Of a stretch of DNA of 39,264 nt, positions 25,081-33,150 are shown piece by piece. The translations under genes were made by a program, and so were the position numbers. Below the pieces are notes generated by a model. The model saw nothing but the letters and a program-made list of their open reading frames with translations, did not search any database and was not told where the DNA came from. The stretch lies in NCBI RefSeq assembly GCF_023716925.1, contig NZ_JAMQQG010000035.1, positions 1-39,264 on the forward strand. The letters are read 5' to 3'. Each line of letters starts with the position of its first letter. Position 1 is the first letter of the stretch. The DNA is from Frankia sp. R82 (lineage in GTDB: Bacteria; Actinomycetota; Actinomycetes; Frankiales; Frankiaceae).

Positions 25081-26652
25081 TCAGCCGTTCCCCGGTGCTG
25101 TGAGCACGTCGGCGATGTGCGGTGGTGGGAAGACGCCGAGCAGGTACCGATCGGGCCGGACCACGGCGACACGAGGCAGCCCGCGCCGCCCCCTCATTCG
25201 TAGCACCGTGGCGTCGAGATCCATGACAACCGGACAACCGGACGGCCGATGCTGATGGCGGCGACCTGCCGAACCGGGTTCTCTGACCCAGAGAACAACC
25301 CCGCCTCGACGTTCGATCCAGGTCCAGGCCTGTGGCGGCAGCGCCTCGCCGGGATCAACACCGAGCCCGAGTAGCGCCCAGGAAGGTCCGAGAACATCGT
25401 CCAGCCGGCAGGTTTCGCCAGCCGCGGTCCGGATCTGTGGGTTGGGTAGTACCGATCCAGCCCAACGGCCCCCGCCGTGTCCGCGTGGCGCTCGCATGGC
25501 TTTCGGGAGTCTGGTCCGTGGACGTGCGGCACCGGAACGCAGCGCGTGGCCGAGCCCCGGGGCACGGGACGCGGTGCGGAGCCCGGCCCGTAGCGCAGCT
25601 GCCCGGACCGGGCTCGTCGTCTGCACGATCCGACCGGCCCGGATGGCCCGAGTGGTGATCGCTTCCACCTGGGGACGTCGCTCCAGCTCGTACTCGTCGA
25701 GCGAACACGGTTCGCGTAGCCCCGCAAGGACCTCGGTCAACCGCCAGGCCAGCGCGGCCGCGTCCCGGATGCCCGATGCCAGGCCCTGGCCGGCGAACGG
25801 TGGCATCATGTGCGCCGCATCGCCTGCGAGCAGGACCCGGCTCACCCGCCAGCGGTCAGCTATCCGGGCGTGGAAGGTATAGACCGTGGCTCGCTCGATC
25901 GTCACCGTGCTCGGGTCGATCCAAGATTCGAGCAACCTCGTGACGGTTTCCGCGCGGACCATCTGATCAGGGTCTTCGCCAGGGAGCACCATCCATTCCC
26001 AGCGGTGGCCGCCGGGCATTGGCATCGTTACCCCAGGCCTGCGCGGATCGAGGACGAAGGCGAGGTCACTGGGCACGCACAGCGGCGCAGCCGAGCGTGT
26101 GTCGACAACGAGCCAGGGCTGACTGAAGGTCCTGCCCGGGAAATCGGCTCTGATCAGCGAGCGCACGGTGCTGCCCGCGCCGTCGCATCCGATCACCCAA
26201 CGAGCCTGGACGGCGCTACCGTCATCCATACCGGCCGTAACCTCATCAGGACCCTCGTCGATCGTGCGTAGGCCAACTCCGAGCTGGACGCTTACCGATG
26301 GCAGCGTGGCGATGCCGGCTCGCAGGGCACGTTCAACCGAGGGCTGGTGCAGGAACGCGCCGACCGGGACGCCGAGCTCGGCTCGGCCCTGCCCTGCGGC
26401 GAGCAGTAGCCGCCGATCCGGGCCGAGGAAGGTAGCGCGGGTCGATGGGGAAACGTCGGAGAGCATTCCGGCCATCCCGGGGAGCTGGACAAGTAGTCGC
26501 AGCACCTCATCGTCCAGGCCGGCGGCGCGAGGACGGGGGAAGGGAGATGACGCCCGGTCCACGACATGCACCGATACCCCCCGTGTCCCAAGCAGCGCCG
26601 TAAGCACCGCGCCCACCGGACCGAAGCCGACCACCAGCACATCCACAGTCAT
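25081..26652 (-). CDS. FAD-dependent aromatic hydroxylase (MhpA/PheA-TfdB class)
   Basis: ATG at 26652 with GAGAGGGG upstream gives 523 residues; the longer frame is not conserved. The FAD-binding GxGPVG is at residues 8-13 (VGFGPVGAVL). The DG motif (VIGCDGAGSTVR) and the GD motif (RVLLAGDAAHMMPPFAGQGLASGIRDA) identify a group A flavoprotein monooxygenase. The last about 130 residues (LDDVLGPSWALLGLG, VVRPDRYLLGVF) match the thioredoxin-like C-domain of phenol-hydroxylase-type members such as 3-(3-hydroxyphenyl)propionate hydroxylase. It would hydroxylate a phenolic substrate using NAD(P)H and O2. A perfect palindrome sits just upstream of its ribosome-binding site. Confidence 0.88.
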   Translation of the reverse strand: MTVDVLVVGFGPVGAVLTALLGTRGVSVHVVDRASSPFPRPRAAGLDDEVLRLLVQLPGMAGMLSDVSPSTRATFLGPDRRLLLAAGQGRAELGVPVGAFLHQPSVERALRAGIATLPSVSVQLGVGLRTIDEGPDEVTAGMDDGSAVQARWVIGCDGAGSTVRSLIRADFPGRTFSQPWLVVDTRSAAPLCVPSDLAFVLDPRRPGVTMPMPGGHRWEWMVLPGEDPDQMVRAETVTRLLESWIDPSTVTIERATVYTFHARIADRWRVSRVLLAGDAAHMMPPFAGQGLASGIRDAAALAWRLTEVLAGLREPCSLDEYELERRPQVEAITTRAIRAGRIVQTTSPVRAAALRAGLRTASRAPGLGHALRSGAARPRTRLPKAMRAPRGHGGGRWAGSVLPNPQIRTAAGETCRLDDVLGPSWALLGLGVDPGEALPPQAWTWIERRGGVVLWVREPGSAGRRHQHRPSGCPVVMDLDATVLRMRGRRGLPRVAVVRPDRYLLGVFPPPHIADVLTAPGNG

Positions 26653-26670
26653 CCTGCATCCCCTCTCCTC

Positions 26671-26687
26671 TTCTACGAAGCGTAGAA
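26671..26687 (-). promoter_or_regulatory. Operator candidate of the FAD hydroxylase gene
   Basis: TTCTACG-AAG-CGTAGAA is a 7-bp perfect inverted repeat with a 3-base spacer, ending 19 bp upstream of the start codon. The form and position suit a TetR- or MarR-type repressor. Confidence 0.55.
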
Positions 26688-27406
26688 CTTTGGTGTCGGT
26701 GTCGCCAGGACTTTCCGTTCGTTGACTGTGACTGTCGGAGAGGGTGGTCGACGGTCTGGTGGCCAGGCCCTCCCATCTTCGGGATCGTGGCGGCGTGGGC
26801 TCCTCCGCGTGGGCCCAGTTGCGGTTGCCGGATCTGCGCGGATCCATACGCCGCAGCGCACCCGACTGATCGTGGGCTGCATCGTGGCTGGTCGAGTCGG
26901 CCCACGTGCAGTTGTGTTCTCCCGAGAGAAGGAGGTGCGGCGTGCTGCCGGTCGAACTTCCCGGGTTGGCTGGTGTAGACCAGATTCGTTTCTCCTTTGA
27001 ACTTTCGGGAAAATCGGGAAATCCGCCGGTGTGCGGCTGGAAAAGTGATTTTTTTCTCGAGCCCACAAGAAGGTAAAAGGTCGACCTCTCCGAGGATCTG
27101 CCGCTGTGGTCGGCGAGATGGGAGGAGTCCCGGAATTTGGCCTTTCTCCCAGGGTGACCTCAATCTACCACGCGCCTGCGGTTCGGGGAAGGTGGCAGTA
27201 CTACTTGGCCATTGGAATCGTGGGCAGGGCTGGTGGGTGCCGTTTCCTCGAGCGTGGGGCCCGCTGACTTCGGGTGCTGGAGTGGGTTCGGGGGCGGAGG
27301 TGGATGGCGCACGCTCGGCGATATGGTCGCTGGAAGGGGTCTTGGATCGTACACAAGCCAGATTTGTCGGGACGCCCTTGCCTCGTTGGCGAAGATGAAC
27401 TAGTGT
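26688..27406. other. Long gene-free stretch before the HNH gene
   Basis: About 700 bp without a convincing gene on either strand. Parts (26985-27080) are low in GC, with runs of A and T and the repeated word CGGGAAA. This contrasts with the rest of the window and may mark foreign DNA carried in with the HNH gene. Confidence 0.5.
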
Positions 27407-27422
27407 TCAAACATGTGTTCGA
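27407..27422 (+). promoter_or_regulatory. SOS box (LexA site)
   Basis: TCAAACATGTGTTCGA matches the mycobacterial/actinobacterial LexA consensus TCGAAC-N4-GTTCGA with a single mismatch. It ends 86 bp before the GTG start of the HNH gene. Several 13E12-family genes of Mycobacterium tuberculosis are known LexA targets, which supports the call. Confidence 0.7.
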
Positions 27423-27508
27423 TTCGATGATTCGGGGTGGCCTTGGGTTTATCTGGTCTTCTGTGGGGTGCCTTGTCGGCGATGGCGGGTCTCGTCAGGA
27501 GGTGTGTC

Positions 27509-28888
27509 GTGGTTGGTGTCCTGAACTTCGAAGATGTGGCGGCGTCGCGCGTTTTTATCGGCGACGGAGAGACCGATGGCCAGATGGGAATAGATAACGT
27601 CGATCTGCTGGAGCTGGCGGAGATCGACGGATGTCGCATCGCGGATATGGCGCCAGGTCGATGCCTGGATGTCGACAGTGAAATTGCCCGGGTAATTGCG
27701 AAGTGGCAGGCGGTACGGCTGCTGGTACGGGCTCAGTTTGCCCGGGGTCGGCCCGTCGAGCCTGACGGTCGGGCGGCTGAATCGTATAAGCGGAAAAAGG
27801 CAAGAGGATTGGAGGGCAAGAATCAGTCCGATGGCTCGGAGCGAAACTATGCCGAGTTCGCCGGCGATGAGCTGTCTCTTGCGGCGAAGGTCTCCGCGGT
27901 TGAAGGAAGCAAGCAGCTGGCCTTGGCAGAGCGAAGTGTGCGTCGTATGCCCTGTGCCGTGATCGCGCTCGGTGCGGGCGTCCTGGATCTGGGGCGACTG
28001 GAAGCCATTGATCATCTGACGGTGAATCTCACGGACAGCCAGGTCGGCGAGGTGGTTGGTCCGGTGCTCGACAACGGTGGCGGTCGCCCCACGCACAAGG
28101 CCTTCCGTACGGCGATTCATCGTCGGATCGCGAAAATTGATCCCGACGGTGTTGAGCGGCGACGCAAGAAGGCCGCGGAGGCGCGGGACGTCGCGCTGAC
28201 GGCGGAGTCGGACGGGATGGGCCGGCTGTCCGCGATGCTCCCCGCGGATCGGGCGTTGGCTGCTTTTAAGCGGATTGATGCGATCGCGAGGGGAATGGGT
28301 CGCCAAGGGGAGGGGTGTGGTATTGGTCAGCGTCGCGCCGATGTCCTCTACGATCTTCTGATGGGGTGCGACAAGGGTCATGTGAGTGTCGAGATGCAGG
28401 TAATAGTCCCTTTCGAGACGCTGATGGGGCTCGCCGACAGGCCGGGCGAAGTCCCAGGATTCGGTCCGATTCCTGCCGGGATTGTTCATGAGATGGCCGC
28501 CGACCCGCGCTGTACCTGGCGGCGCATCCTTGCGTCCCGCGAAAAGGGGCAGGTCCTCGACGTGGGTGATCGCCGATTCCCTTCCGCCCCGCTTGCTCGA
28601 TATGTTCGTGCCCGCAACACGACATGCGTATTTCCTACCTGTGACATGCCGGCAACGATTTGCGATCTTGATCATACTAGGGCTCATTCCCATGGCGGCC
28701 GTACGCAGAGTAGCAATCTCGGTCCGAAGTGTCGGCGGCATCATCGCCTGAAGCACATGGCTGACCGGGTTCCCGTCGGCGTGAGTAACGGTTGGACTCT
28801 CGGCCAGCCGGAGTCGGGGCACTTTGTCTGGACGACGCCCGAGGATCGGGTGTATCACGTGTATCCGGAGAAGTATGCGGAGTTCTGA
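27509..28888 (+). CDS. DUF222 / 13E12-family HNH endonuclease
   Basis: GTG at 27509 follows CAGGAGG by six bases, giving 459 residues; an in-frame ATG at 27437 lacks a site. The N-terminal and middle part is the DUF222 domain with a helical region ending ADVLYDLLMG. The C-terminal HNH nuclease reads CVFPTCDMPATICDLDHTRA, then HSHGGRTQSSNLGPKCRRHH: zinc-type Cys residues, DLDH and the final H-x-x-N...H. The gene is richer in A and T and uses rarer codons than its neighbours, a sign of transfer. The family is multicopy in actinobacteria and linked to mobile elements and to the SOS response; the substrate is not established. The next gene starts 16 bp later and is probably co-transcribed. Confidence 0.88.
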   Translation: MVGVLNFEDVAASRVFIGDGETDGQMGIDNVDLLELAEIDGCRIADMAPGRCLDVDSEIARVIAKWQAVRLLVRAQFARGRPVEPDGRAAESYKRKKARGLEGKNQSDGSERNYAEFAGDELSLAAKVSAVEGSKQLALAERSVRRMPCAVIALGAGVLDLGRLEAIDHLTVNLTDSQVGEVVGPVLDNGGGRPTHKAFRTAIHRRIAKIDPDGVERRRKKAAEARDVALTAESDGMGRLSAMLPADRALAAFKRIDAIARGMGRQGEGCGIGQRRADVLYDLLMGCDKGHVSVEMQVIVPFETLMGLADRPGEVPGFGPIPAGIVHEMAADPRCTWRRILASREKGQVLDVGDRRFPSAPLARYVRARNTTCVFPTCDMPATICDLDHTRAHSHGGRTQSSNLGPKCRRHHRLKHMADRVPVGVSNGWTLGQPESGHFVWTTPEDRVYHVYPEKYAEF

Positions 28889-28904
28889 AGAGGAGCGTGA
28901 CGCA

Positions 28905-29603
28905 GTGCCCCGGACCGCTGTCGCTGTCAGGCATGTACCGTTCGAGGATCTGGGAATTCTCGGCCCGTTGCTGAGTCGGCGGGGTTATCAGGTGCGGTAT
29001 CTGGACGCGGGTATCGATGCGGTGTCGACGTCGTCGATCATCGAGGCGGATCTGCTCGTGGTGCTCGGTGGCCCGATCGGTGTGGCCGATGCGGCGAGGT
29101 ATCCGTTTCTCGACGATGAGGTCCAGGCTCTCAAGGGCCGGCTGGAGCTGGGGCTTCCCACCCTCGGGGTGTGTCTGGGAGCGCAGCTGGTCGCCCGAGC
29201 GCTGGGAGCCGAGGTCACATCGACTGGTCGAGTGGAGATCGGGTATGCGCCATTGACCTTGACGCCAGCGGGGCAGGAATCCGCGCTCGGTGTGCTCGGA
29301 GACATACCGGTCCTGCACTGGCACGGCGACCAGTTCACTACCCCGGCAGGTGCGACCCGTCTTGCTGAGACGCCAGGTTTTCCTGACCAGGCCTTTGCGT
29401 GGGGGAGCGCTGTCCTGGGGCTGCAGTTCCACATCGAGGCGGACCACGGCCAGATCGAGCGGTGGCTGATTGGACATGCCCACGAGCTCGCCACGCACCG
29501 GTTGGATCCACGCCTGCTGCGGGCCGACGCGCGTAGACACGGTCCGGCTCTCGCGGCTCGATCCCGGTTGGTGTTCGATGCCTGGCTCGACCAGGTGGCC
29601 TGA
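28905..29603 (+). CDS. Class I glutamine amidotransferase (GMP-synthase-like)
   Basis: GTG at 28905 with AGAGGAG 9 bases upstream gives 232 residues; an ATG at 28875 overlapping the HNH gene is an alternative. The nucleophile elbow is GVCLGAQ with Cys90, and the other triad members are His176 and Glu178 (LQFHIEAD). LVVLGGPIGVADAARYPFL is the usual oxyanion region. Such stand-alone proteins release ammonia from glutamine or from gamma-glutamyl compounds; the acceptor is unknown. It is directly downstream of the SOS-linked HNH gene, which may simply be an insertion in front of it. A terminator with a T-run follows immediately. Confidence 0.87.
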   Translation: MPRTAVAVRHVPFEDLGILGPLLSRRGYQVRYLDAGIDAVSTSSIIEADLLVVLGGPIGVADAARYPFLDDEVQALKGRLELGLPTLGVCLGAQLVARALGAEVTSTGRVEIGYAPLTLTPAGQESALGVLGDIPVLHWHGDQFTTPAGATRLAETPGFPDQAFAWGSAVLGLQFHIEADHGQIERWLIGHAHELATHRLDPRLLRADARRHGPALAARSRLVFDAWLDQVA

Positions 29604-29604
29604 T

Positions 29605-29637
29605 GCCTCCGACCGATCCTGCGGGCGGAGGCGTTTT
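29605..29637 (+). terminator. Terminator of the glutamine amidotransferase gene
   Basis: GCCTCCG (29605-29611) pairs with CGGAGGC (29626-29632), with an inner CCG/CGG pair, and is followed by GTTTT. Confidence 0.7.
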
Positions 29638-29736
29638 CCTTCGGGCCGCTCGGGCGGAGCATCCTGCGGGTACGTGTGGCGGAGCGACGGACGGTGCAGG
29701 CCAGCCGGGCAGGACGGGAGGCATGGATTGATGCGT

Positions 29737-30384
29737 TCAGGGTGCGGTGGTCGTGCTGCTGCGACGGGCGTTGTAGACGACCACGTCGTTGCGGTTGCCG
29801 TATTCGGCAAAGACCGCGAGTGCCTCGTCACGCAGGATGTCGGTGCGTACGGTGATGCCACGGTGCTCGAACTGCTGGGCCCAGTCGTCGCGCATCGGAC
29901 CCTCATCGAAACCAGTGAGCGTCTCGACCTCGTTGCCCTCGCCGGCGATGGTGAGTGCCTGGACTCCGGACCACATGACGGCGCCGTAGCACATGACGCA
30001 GGGGCGCCAGTTAACCACGAGTTCGATAGGTCTGCCTGCGGCGCTGAGGTCCCACGATCCGAGTCGGGTCTGGGCGAAGGAGAGTGCTGTGACCTCGGCG
30101 TGCATCGTGGACAGGCCGGTGGCGAGAACGAGATTCACCCCGGCGGCATGGATCTGCCCGGTGGTCGGGTCGGCGACCACGGCTGCAAACGGCCCGCCGC
30201 TTCCCTCGAGGTGATTGCGGGCGGCAAGCCGCAGGGCGAGGCGCATCCGGTCCTCGACGTCAGGAAGCACGGTGCCGGCGGCCCGGACCTCGTCGTCGAC
30301 CCAGGGGGGCAGCACGATGTCGAGGGCGGCGACCAGGCCGGCTCCGGCTGGTGCGAGCGGTTCGGTGGGATGGGAGGTCGTCAT
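29737..30384 (-). CDS. CMP/dCMP-type deaminase (guanine deaminase / tRNA-adenosine-deaminase-like)
   Basis: 215 residues, ATG at 30384 with GAAGGA upstream. The zinc-dependent deaminase motif is intact: HAEV (His95, Glu97) and PCVMC (Cys129, Cys132). The spacing and the WRPCVMCYGAVMWSGV block resemble guanine deaminases and related nucleobase or pterin deaminases. It would hydrolytically remove an amino group from a heterocycle. It starts 86 bp downstream of a Rieske oxygenase gene on the same strand, so a joint pathway for an N-heterocycle is possible. Confidence 0.85.
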   Translation of the reverse strand: MTTSHPTEPLAPAGAGLVAALDIVLPPWVDDEVRAAGTVLPDVEDRMRLALRLAARNHLEGSGGPFAAVVADPTTGQIHAAGVNLVLATGLSTMHAEVTALSFAQTRLGSWDLSAAGRPIELVVNWRPCVMCYGAVMWSGVQALTIAGEGNEVETLTGFDEGPMRDDWAQQFEHRGITVRTDILRDEALAVFAEYGNRNDVVVYNARRSSTTTAP

Positions 30385-30470
30385 ACGCGGGAAGTCCTTC
30401 GTCGGTTGGATGTGAACCGAGTGATGGATCGATGGATTGGCGGAAAGGTTCGGCTGGCGGGAGGAGCCGG

Positions 30471-31532
30471 TCAGGCGGTGAAGAAGTGAGACAGACCCAT
30501 GGCGCGCAGACCGCGTCGGTAGGCGACGGAGCTGCGGTCCGCGGGAATGTTGACCTCGAGGCGTGGGTCGAGGGGAAGGTTCTCGGGGCGCTGTGCCTCG
30601 ACGATGGTTCGGTCTTCGGCGAAGATCCGCAGGTTGAAGTCATAAATGTCTTGATCGGGCTGGTCGGTGGCGAAGTTCTTGGCGATCGGCGCGAACATTC
30701 TGGTCCGGCGGGCGGAGACCGGGGAGGCGGCGTTCATGATCGAGAGTCGGCCGTGGTCGGGAAAGTGCACGACGAGGGTTGCCGTGAACGGCAGGTGGGT
30801 GTCAAAGCGGCGCAGCCAGCGGAACCCGGGCGGCGCGGTGAGCCCGCTGCCGCAGGGAAAGTTGGCGACTGTGCTCCAGTAGTCGGCGGTGAAGCCGTGG
30901 GCGGTGGGGGTCGGCGTGTACTCGGGGACTTCGGTGTTGTCCGGGTCGGCGAAGGTGTCGGTGTGGACGAAGGCGAAGTGCGCGACGTCCAGGAAACCTT
31001 CGAGCTGGCGGCCGGCGAATGCGGCCAGGTCGAAACCGGGACAGGTCACACGTTGGAAACCCGGGTCGTTCCAGTGCGGCATGTGCGGGATGGAGGGGGA
31101 GGCACCCGGGGAGATCTGGTCCGGGTCGGGACGCAGGCAGGTCCAGATCAACCCGTAGCGTTCCTCGGCCGGACAGGTGGCCAGGGCCATCCGGGCCGGG
31201 ATCTTCGCCTGCGGATGCGCGGGAATCGCCACGCAGGCACCGTCGGCGCCGAATCGCAGTCCGTGGTAGGCGCAGGCGACGGTCTGACCGTCACCCACGC
31301 CCATGCTCAGCGGGACCCCGCGGTGCGGGCACAGATCACGGGCGACGACCACCTGATCGCCGGCTCGGTAGACAACCAGCTGCTCGTCGAGCAGGCGTAC
31401 CGCGACCGGCTGGTCGCGAATGTCCCGGGAGAGCGCGACCGGGTACCAGTGTCGGGCGAGGATCGCCCAGTCGCCCGGGTCGAAGGAGCAACCCTGAGGC
31501 GGTGCTGCGGTCGTGGTGTGGGTGTCGGGCAT
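30471..31532 (-). CDS. Rieske-type oxygenase, alpha-subunit-like
   Basis: 353 residues. The [2Fe-2S] Rieske motif C68-P-H70 ... C87-A-Y-H90 and the mononuclear iron motif Asp182-x2-His185-x4-His190 (EGFLDVAHFAFVHTD) are complete. The length and the single-subunit form fit the VanA/CMO/N- and O-demethylase class rather than ring-hydroxylating dioxygenases with a beta subunit. A reductase partner is needed, but none is in the window. It would hydroxylate or demethylate a small aromatic or heterocycle. It lies upstream of a deaminase on the same strand. Confidence 0.9.
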   Translation of the reverse strand: MPDTHTTTAAPPQGCSFDPGDWAILARHWYPVALSRDIRDQPVAVRLLDEQLVVYRAGDQVVVARDLCPHRGVPLSMGVGDGQTVACAYHGLRFGADGACVAIPAHPQAKIPARMALATCPAEERYGLIWTCLRPDPDQISPGASPSIPHMPHWNDPGFQRVTCPGFDLAAFAGRQLEGFLDVAHFAFVHTDTFADPDNTEVPEYTPTPTAHGFTADYWSTVANFPCGSGLTAPPGFRWLRRFDTHLPFTATLVVHFPDHGRLSIMNAASPVSARRTRMFAPIAKNFATDQPDQDIYDFNLRIFAEDRTIVEAQRPENLPLDPRLEVNIPADRSSVAYRRGLRAMGLSHFFTA

Positions 31533-32099
31533 CGGGACCTCGAGAGGGCGTGGGCGCGTGCCGGGACGCGCAGGCGGAGAACGGCCATCGTGGCTTGGCT
31601 ACCGGGTCCGGACGAATCTGTCACGGTGCAGGGGCCGGCGGCCTGTGGATGGCCCCGTTCGGGACGGGCGCGGGTGGTGGCGTCAGGCGCCGTGAGCGAT
31701 CTGCCCGCGGACCCAGGCGTGCCGGTGGACCTGCCGGCGTACGTCGAGGTGGCGATTGCCGTTCATCTGCGGCACACCTCCCGCGTCCCTCGTCGCTGCT
31801 CGTCCCTCGTCGCTGCGGTCTCCTGCCGGTGCTGCGGCAGACCTACTCACTGTCCATCGACCCGATTACGGGCCGGTGGCGGCCATCGAACATCGGCGTG
31901 TCGGCCGTCGGCATGCCGAACGTCGGTGTGCCAGGCGTCGGTGTGCCAGCCACTGGTGGGTCTATGTCGTGTCGCTGGGCGAAAAGGTCATCGCGGAAAT
32001 GGCGGGTACAGCCGGCGTGAAACGCGCAGCTGGCCCTGCGGGAACATTGGGAGCGGTGGGCTGGGACAGGGCATCGGGCAGGTCGGCGGTCGGGAGCGT
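31533..32099. other. Gene-free stretch between Rieske oxygenase and dehydrogenase
   Basis: 567 bp with no gene that can be defended. It holds two kinds of short repeats: CGTCCCTCGTCGCTG twice near 31790-31825, and GTCGGTGTGCC-like words near 31895-31950 that read N-V-G-V-P-G-V-G-V-P. The promoter of the Rieske gene should lie at its left end. It may contain an eroded gene. Confidence 0.5.
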
Positions 32100-33071
32100 T
32101 CAGGACATCGAGAGAGCAATCTTGAACTGGCCAGGACGGGGGGCGAGGGCGGTCTCGAACGCCCGTTGCGCGTCGTCAGCGGCGAACACGGTGCTCACGT
32201 AGGCCTCACGCAGCCGGGGATGCTCGGCAAGGTACGCATCGGCGGCAGCGAGAACCCGTCGGCGTTCGATGGTGGCGCCCGAGCGCAGTGTGAGGTTCTT
32301 GCGCAGCAGCATCATCATGTCCATGGGATAGATCTGGTCGTCCGGTACACCGAAGTAGAAGATCTGGCCGCCGAAGGCCACGGCGGCAAGGCACGAGGCC
32401 AGGGTCGTGACCTGGTGGCCGACCGCCTCGATGACGACGGACGGCCGATCGGCGTCGCCGAGGTGTCGAACCCAGCCCTCGGCGCTTGCGGTCACCGCTT
32501 CGTCCACGCCGAAGATCGTGGCGGTCGCGGTTCGGTCGACGCGGTCGACGCCCACGACGGAGGCGGCGCCACGGGTCTTCAGGACGTGACTGAACAGCAG
32601 GCCGATCGGGCCCTGCCCGATCACGGCCGCGCACTGGCCGCGGATGTCACCGAGTTGCTCCACGGCGTAGAGCACGCAGGCCAATGGCTGAAGCATGACC
32701 GCGGTGGTCGGTGGCAGCGACGGATCGTAGCCGGCGAGGCCTTCACCGGCGGTGACAACGAGCTCGGCAATCGCATCGAAGCGGGACGCCCAGCCGACCA
32801 CCCGGTCGCCGCGAGCATGCGCCGGATGGCACGATGCGGCCACCCGGCCGACCACCTCGTGCAGGGGAAAGCCCGGGGCCCGCACGACGGAACCGCCGCG
32901 GTCGTGCGGGTGGGCAAAATACTTCCCGCGGACGTAGGGCAGGTCGCTGCCGCAGATTCCGCCTGCCTCCGTTTCGAGCAGCACCTCTCCAGGCGCCAGT
33001 GTGGCGGCGGACGGCGGGTCGACGTCGCATCGTTCGAAGATCGACGGTGCGGTGAGCATCTGCGCCCACAT
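32100..33071 (-). CDS. Medium-chain dehydrogenase, threonine-dehydrogenase-like, without structural zinc lobe
   Basis: ATG at 33071 with GGAGGGGACAG upstream gives 323 residues; the longer frame overlaps the divergent gene and is rejected. The catalytic zinc residues Cys40 (GGICGSD) and His71-Glu72 are present. The usual four-cysteine structural lobe is missing: VVGWASRFDAIAELVV follows directly. The nucleotide-binding region reads VIGQGPIGLL. It oxidises an alcohol or reduces an aldehyde or ketone with NAD(P). It is divergent from an aldolase gene 79 bp away, so a common regulator and pathway are likely. Confidence 0.85.
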   Translation of the reverse strand: MWAQMLTAPSIFERCDVDPPSAATLAPGEVLLETEAGGICGSDLPYVRGKYFAHPHDRGGSVVRAPGFPLHEVVGRVAASCHPAHARGDRVVGWASRFDAIAELVVTAGEGLAGYDPSLPPTTAVMLQPLACVLYAVEQLGDIRGQCAAVIGQGPIGLLFSHVLKTRGAASVVGVDRVDRTATATIFGVDEAVTASAEGWVRHLGDADRPSVVIEAVGHQVTTLASCLAAVAFGGQIFYFGVPDDQIYPMDMMMLLRKNLTLRSGATIERRRVLAAADAYLAEHPRLREAYVSTVFAADDAQRAFETALAPRPGQFKIALSMS

Positions 33072-33093
33072 GACTGTCCCCTCCGTCCCATCG

Positions 33094-33113
33094 CCGCAGG
33101 CTGGTCGCTGCGG
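33094..33113. promoter_or_regulatory. Inverted repeat in the dehydrogenase-aldolase divergent promoter
   Basis: CCGCAG (33094-33099) and CTGCGG (33108-33113) are separated by eight bases, in the middle of a 79-bp divergent intergenic region. Possibly an operator shared by both genes. Confidence 0.35.
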
Positions 33114-33150
33114 AGAAACCTGATAATGACGCGTGTTCAGGAGGTGTGTC

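Noticed and set aside
27212-27403. Small Gly-rich ORF before the SOS box
   Set aside because: It has no ribosome-binding site and no conserved pattern, and lies in the low-GC non-coding stretch.
31533-32099. A regulator gene starting near 31692 (VSDLPADPG...)
   Set aside because: The frame loses protein-like character after about 35 codons and shows no domain motif or ribosome-binding site.
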